Origin: Neisseria lactamica NS19
Lineage (GTDB): Bacteria > Pseudomonadota > Gammaproteobacteria > Burkholderiales > Neisseriaceae
Assembly (NCBI GenBank): GCA_000193795.2
Contig: AEPI01000054.1
Coordinates: 1 to 22,777, forward strand
Direction of reading: 5' to 3'
DNA length: 22,777 bases
The first letter of the stretch is position 1. Every line of letters starts with the position of its first letter. Position numbers and translations under genes: made by a program. This document shows positions 20,903 to 22,777 of this stretch, one piece after another. The notes under the pieces were generated by a model, which was not told the DNA's origin, searched no databases, and saw only the letters and a program-made list of their open reading frames with translations.

Positions 20903-22630
20903 ATGCCGCAACCGAAATTGTTAAGCAAAGCCTGGGCTTCAGACGGCCTGAAAAACAGCATTCCAACTACCCGCAGCGGCGGGATGCCGCAGGAAGGGGC
21001 GACCTATGCCGACGGTTTCCCCAGTATCACGATGACGCCGATCTCGACGGGCGGCAAACCGCCCAGCGGGAAAGATATGAACGGCGTGCTCTATGAAATC
21101 AGCGCGCACACCGTTTGGCAAAACCAAGGCGGGCGTTACCGCTTCGACCAAGCCTTTTGCGACGCCGTCGGCGGCTACCCGAAGGGCGCGGTGCTCATCA
21201 ACGATACGCTGGATACCGAATACATCAGCCTGGCAGATGCCAACACCCACAATCCGAACAGCGGAAACAACACGGGGAAATGGGCAATACACGCAGGCAA
21301 AGGGCTGAAAGCCGGCACCGCGCAGGCAGGCATCGTACAACTCTCGTCTGCCACCGGCAGCGACAGCGAAGAGCTGGCAGCCACGCCCAAAGCGGTGAAG
21401 GCGGCGTATGACAAGGCTGTCGAATCCGCCGGCAAAGGCATCCCCGTCGGCGCGATCGTGTCCTTTCCCAAAGCCGTACAAAACCCCGCAGGCTACCTCA
21501 AAGCAAACGGCACGACCTTTGCACAAAACACCTTCCCCGACCTCTACCGCGCCTTGGGCAACAGCAACCGCCTGCCCGATTTGAGCCGTACCGACATCGG
21601 CATGACCGCGTGGTTTCCGTCCGACCGAATCCCGACCGGCTGGCTGGCGTTCGACGAAATCGCCGACCGTGTAACCGAATCGGCGTATCCCGAACTTTAC
21701 CGCCTGCTGCTTGCCAAATACGGCAGCATCCAAAACGTCCCGCAGGCGGAAGACCGCTTTATCCGCAACGCCGGTAACGGTTTGACAGTCGGAACGAAGC
21801 AGGAAGACGCAATCCGCAACATCACCGGCAAAATCGACAGCGGCAACCGAAGCACCGAGCAACTCTTCGACACCGCCGTCCCCGAGGGCGCGTTCGGCAT
21901 CGACAAAGCCCGGAAAAATTGGACATACGACGCAGGCGACGGCGGCAACGACCGCCCGTCCGCCATCACGTTCGACGCCTCCCGAGTCGTCCCCACCGCC
22001 GACGAAAACCGCCCCAAAGCCCTCGTTTTAAAACTGTGCATCAAAGCCGCCGACACCTTGGGCGACGCCGTGTTTTGGATAAAATCCCACGGCGAAACCG
22101 CCAACGCCGGCCAGCTGGACGCGGGCACGCTGGCGCAAAGCCTCCAAGACAAAGCCGACCGCGCCCACACCCACACCGCCGACCAAATCCAAGGGCTGGA
22201 CGAAAAAATCAGCGCGGCGGTAGGCGCGCAATTCACACGCCAAACCATCGCCGGCGTGGATATTGTCAGATTCCCCGACGGCACGATGATACAGACCGGC
22301 AGCTACCGGTTCACACGGGGCGGCGGCCCCATAGAAAACGAAGTCATCTTCCCCGTCGCCTTTGCAGACGGCAACGTCAAATGCTTCGTATCCGAACGCC
22401 ATTCGGGACGCGCCAACGGCGAAAGGCAATACAACTGGCTGTTTATCCGCGCAAAAAATCACGCCGCCGCCATCATTACCAACTGGTACGAAGGCAGCTG
22501 CGACTGGATGGCAATCGGCAAAGCCGCATCGGGAAACCCCGCCGGCACACCGGCAAGCCCCGGAATACCCGAAATCGACGAAGTAACCCGAAGGGCGGTT
22601 GAAGAAGCATTAGCCGGCATCCGCCGATAA
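20903..22630 (+). CDS. Tail fibre / receptor-binding protein
   Basis: A 575-residue fibre that should determine host binding. Residues 1-110 attach to the baseplate (KLLSKAWASDGLKNSIPTTR, PISTGGKPPSGKDMNGVLYE). About 132-172 is a fibre repeat (AQAGIVQLSSATGSDSEELA, then TPKAVKAAYD). Residues 180-235 are a tail-collar domain (IPVGAIVSFPKAVQNPAGYL and FPDLYRALGNSNRLPDLS). A second, collar-like copy follows at about 244-295 (IPTGWLAFDEIADRVTESAY) with RFIRNAGNGLTVGTKQEDAI. Then a linker with AHTHTADQIQGLDEKI (421-436), and a C-terminal gp53-like knob of about 445-540 with FPDGTMIQTGSYRF and SCDWMAIGKA. The last 35 residues are Pro/Ala-rich and then helical, perhaps a chaperone or trimer tail. 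An AG-DUS near the start encodes ASDGL. No shufflon or invertible site is seen nearby. Confidence 0.88.
   Translation: MPQPKLLSKAWASDGLKNSIPTTRSGGMPQEGATYADGFPSITMTPISTGGKPPSGKDMNGVLYEISAHTVWQNQGGRYRFDQAFCDAVGGYPKGAVLINDTLDTEYISLADANTHNPNSGNNTGKWAIHAGKGLKAGTAQAGIVQLSSATGSDSEELAATPKAVKAAYDKAVESAGKGIPVGAIVSFPKAVQNPAGYLKANGTTFAQNTFPDLYRALGNSNRLPDLSRTDIGMTAWFPSDRIPTGWLAFDEIADRVTESAYPELYRLLLAKYGSIQNVPQAEDRFIRNAGNGLTVGTKQEDAIRNITGKIDSGNRSTEQLFDTAVPEGAFGIDKARKNWTYDAGDGGNDRPSAITFDASRVVPTADENRPKALVLKLCIKAADTLGDAVFWIKSHGETANAGQLDAGTLAQSLQDKADRAHTHTADQIQGLDEKISAAVGAQFTRQTIAGVDIVRFPDGTMIQTGSYRFTRGGGPIENEVIFPVAFADGNVKCFVSERHSGRANGERQYNWLFIRAKNHAAAIITNWYEGSCDWMAIGKAASGNPAGTPASPGIPEIDEVTRRAVEEALAGIRR
20938..20949 (-). 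repeat. AG-DUS in the fibre gene
   Basis: TTCAGACGGCCT, read in frame as TCA GAC GGC CTG (SDGL), near the fibre N-terminus. Confidence 0.93.
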
Positions 22631-22642
22631 GCACCGCCGCCC

Positions 22643-22654
22643 TTCAGACGGCAT
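22643..22654 (-). repeat. AT-DUS after the fibre gene
   Basis: TTCAGACGGCAT, inverse of ATGCCGTCTGAA, 12 bases after the fibre stop. It is single, without a paired copy or T tract, so it is not a convincing terminator. Confidence 0.93.
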
Positions 22655-22659
22655 CGGAC

Positions 22660-22711
22660 GCTTTCCGTCATTCCCACGGATTCGTTATTCCCGCCGCTTT
22701 CCGTCATTCCC
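22660..22711 (+). repeat. Direct repeat of GCTTTCCGTCATTCCC
   Basis: The 16-mer occurs at 22660-22675 and again at 22696-22711, 36 bases apart, with a partial TTATTCCC copy between. The second copy runs into the dRS3 element. Such arrays of small repeats are typical of neisserial intergenic repeat regions. Confidence 0.8.
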
Positions 22712-22725
22712 GCGAAAGCGGGAAT
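22706..22725. repeat. Neisserial dRS3 element
   Basis: ATTCCCGCGAAAGCGGGAAT: the dRS3 consensus ATTCCC-N8-GGGAAT, a 20-bp element present in many copies in neisserial genomes. dRS3 copies act as recombination targets and as integration sites for filamentous phages of meningococci. The rest of the window, to 22777, holds no gene that I can see. Confidence 0.93.
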
Positions 22726-22777
22726 CCGGAAACCACAACGCAACAGGAATCCATCGGAAAAACCGAAACCGCACGAA

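Noticed and set aside
20939..21862. Long minus-strand frame (307 codons) opposite the tail fibre
   Set aside because: It mirrors the fibre gene, whose domains are clearly recognisable; the minus product is Val/Gly/Phe-rich and has no start signal.
21919..22602. Plus-strand frame of 227 codons inside the fibre gene
   Set aside because: Extremely Arg/His/Pro-rich product, typical of an out-of-frame reading of C-ending codons.
22643..22777. CRISPR-like array at the right edge
   Set aside because: Only two 16-base copies plus one dRS3, irregular spacing; this is ordinary neisserial repeat DNA.

Overview
The window is chromosomal DNA from a Neisseria species. The evidence is repeated copies of the neisserial DNA uptake sequence (AT-DUS ATGCCGTCTGAA and AG-DUS AGGCCGTCTGAA) and a dRS3 element (ATTCCC-N8-GGGAAT) at the right edge. 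It belongs to the meningococcus/gonococcus/lactamica type, but I cannot fix the species from the sequence.

Positions 1-1876 hold nearly all of typA/bipA, a translational GTPase, closed by a DUS-hairpin terminator. From about 2100 to the end is one defective prophage of the contractile-tail (myovirus) type, all on the + strand.

The left edge (about 2100-3525) is scarred. It holds an unrecognised open frame with an in-frame stop, a RusA resolvase that has lost its N-terminus, a DUF1364 protein that has lost its C-terminus, and a junction leading directly into the middle of a portal protein. The terminases, which normally lie between these genes, are absent.

The head module (3525-10771) follows. 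A 930-residue fused ORF combines portal, a nuclease-like polyvalent domain, a maturation protease and a scaffold, and the scaffold has its own internal start. After it come a cement protein, the major capsid protein, a two-gene cassette of unknown function set between hairpins, a small unknown gene, a DUF4054 connector, a neck protein, a closure gene broken by an amber codon, and a tail terminator.

The tail module (10783-20899) is complete in order: sheath (DUF3383), tube (DUF3277), tail assembly chaperone with a T TTT TTG -1 frameshift site, tape measure carrying both NlpC/P60 and SLT cell-wall hydrolase domains, Dit-like protein, plug, hub, spike, gp25-like wedge, baseplate J, and DUF2612. 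A tail fibre (20903-22630) ends the coding part, followed by DUS and dRS3 repeats.

Without a terminase or a full portal, this copy should not package DNA. Its tail genes nevertheless look intact. The most interesting points are the foreign-dialect DUS hairpins around the two-gene cassette, the portal/nuclease/protease/scaffold fusion, the dual-hydrolase tape measure and the programmed frameshift.
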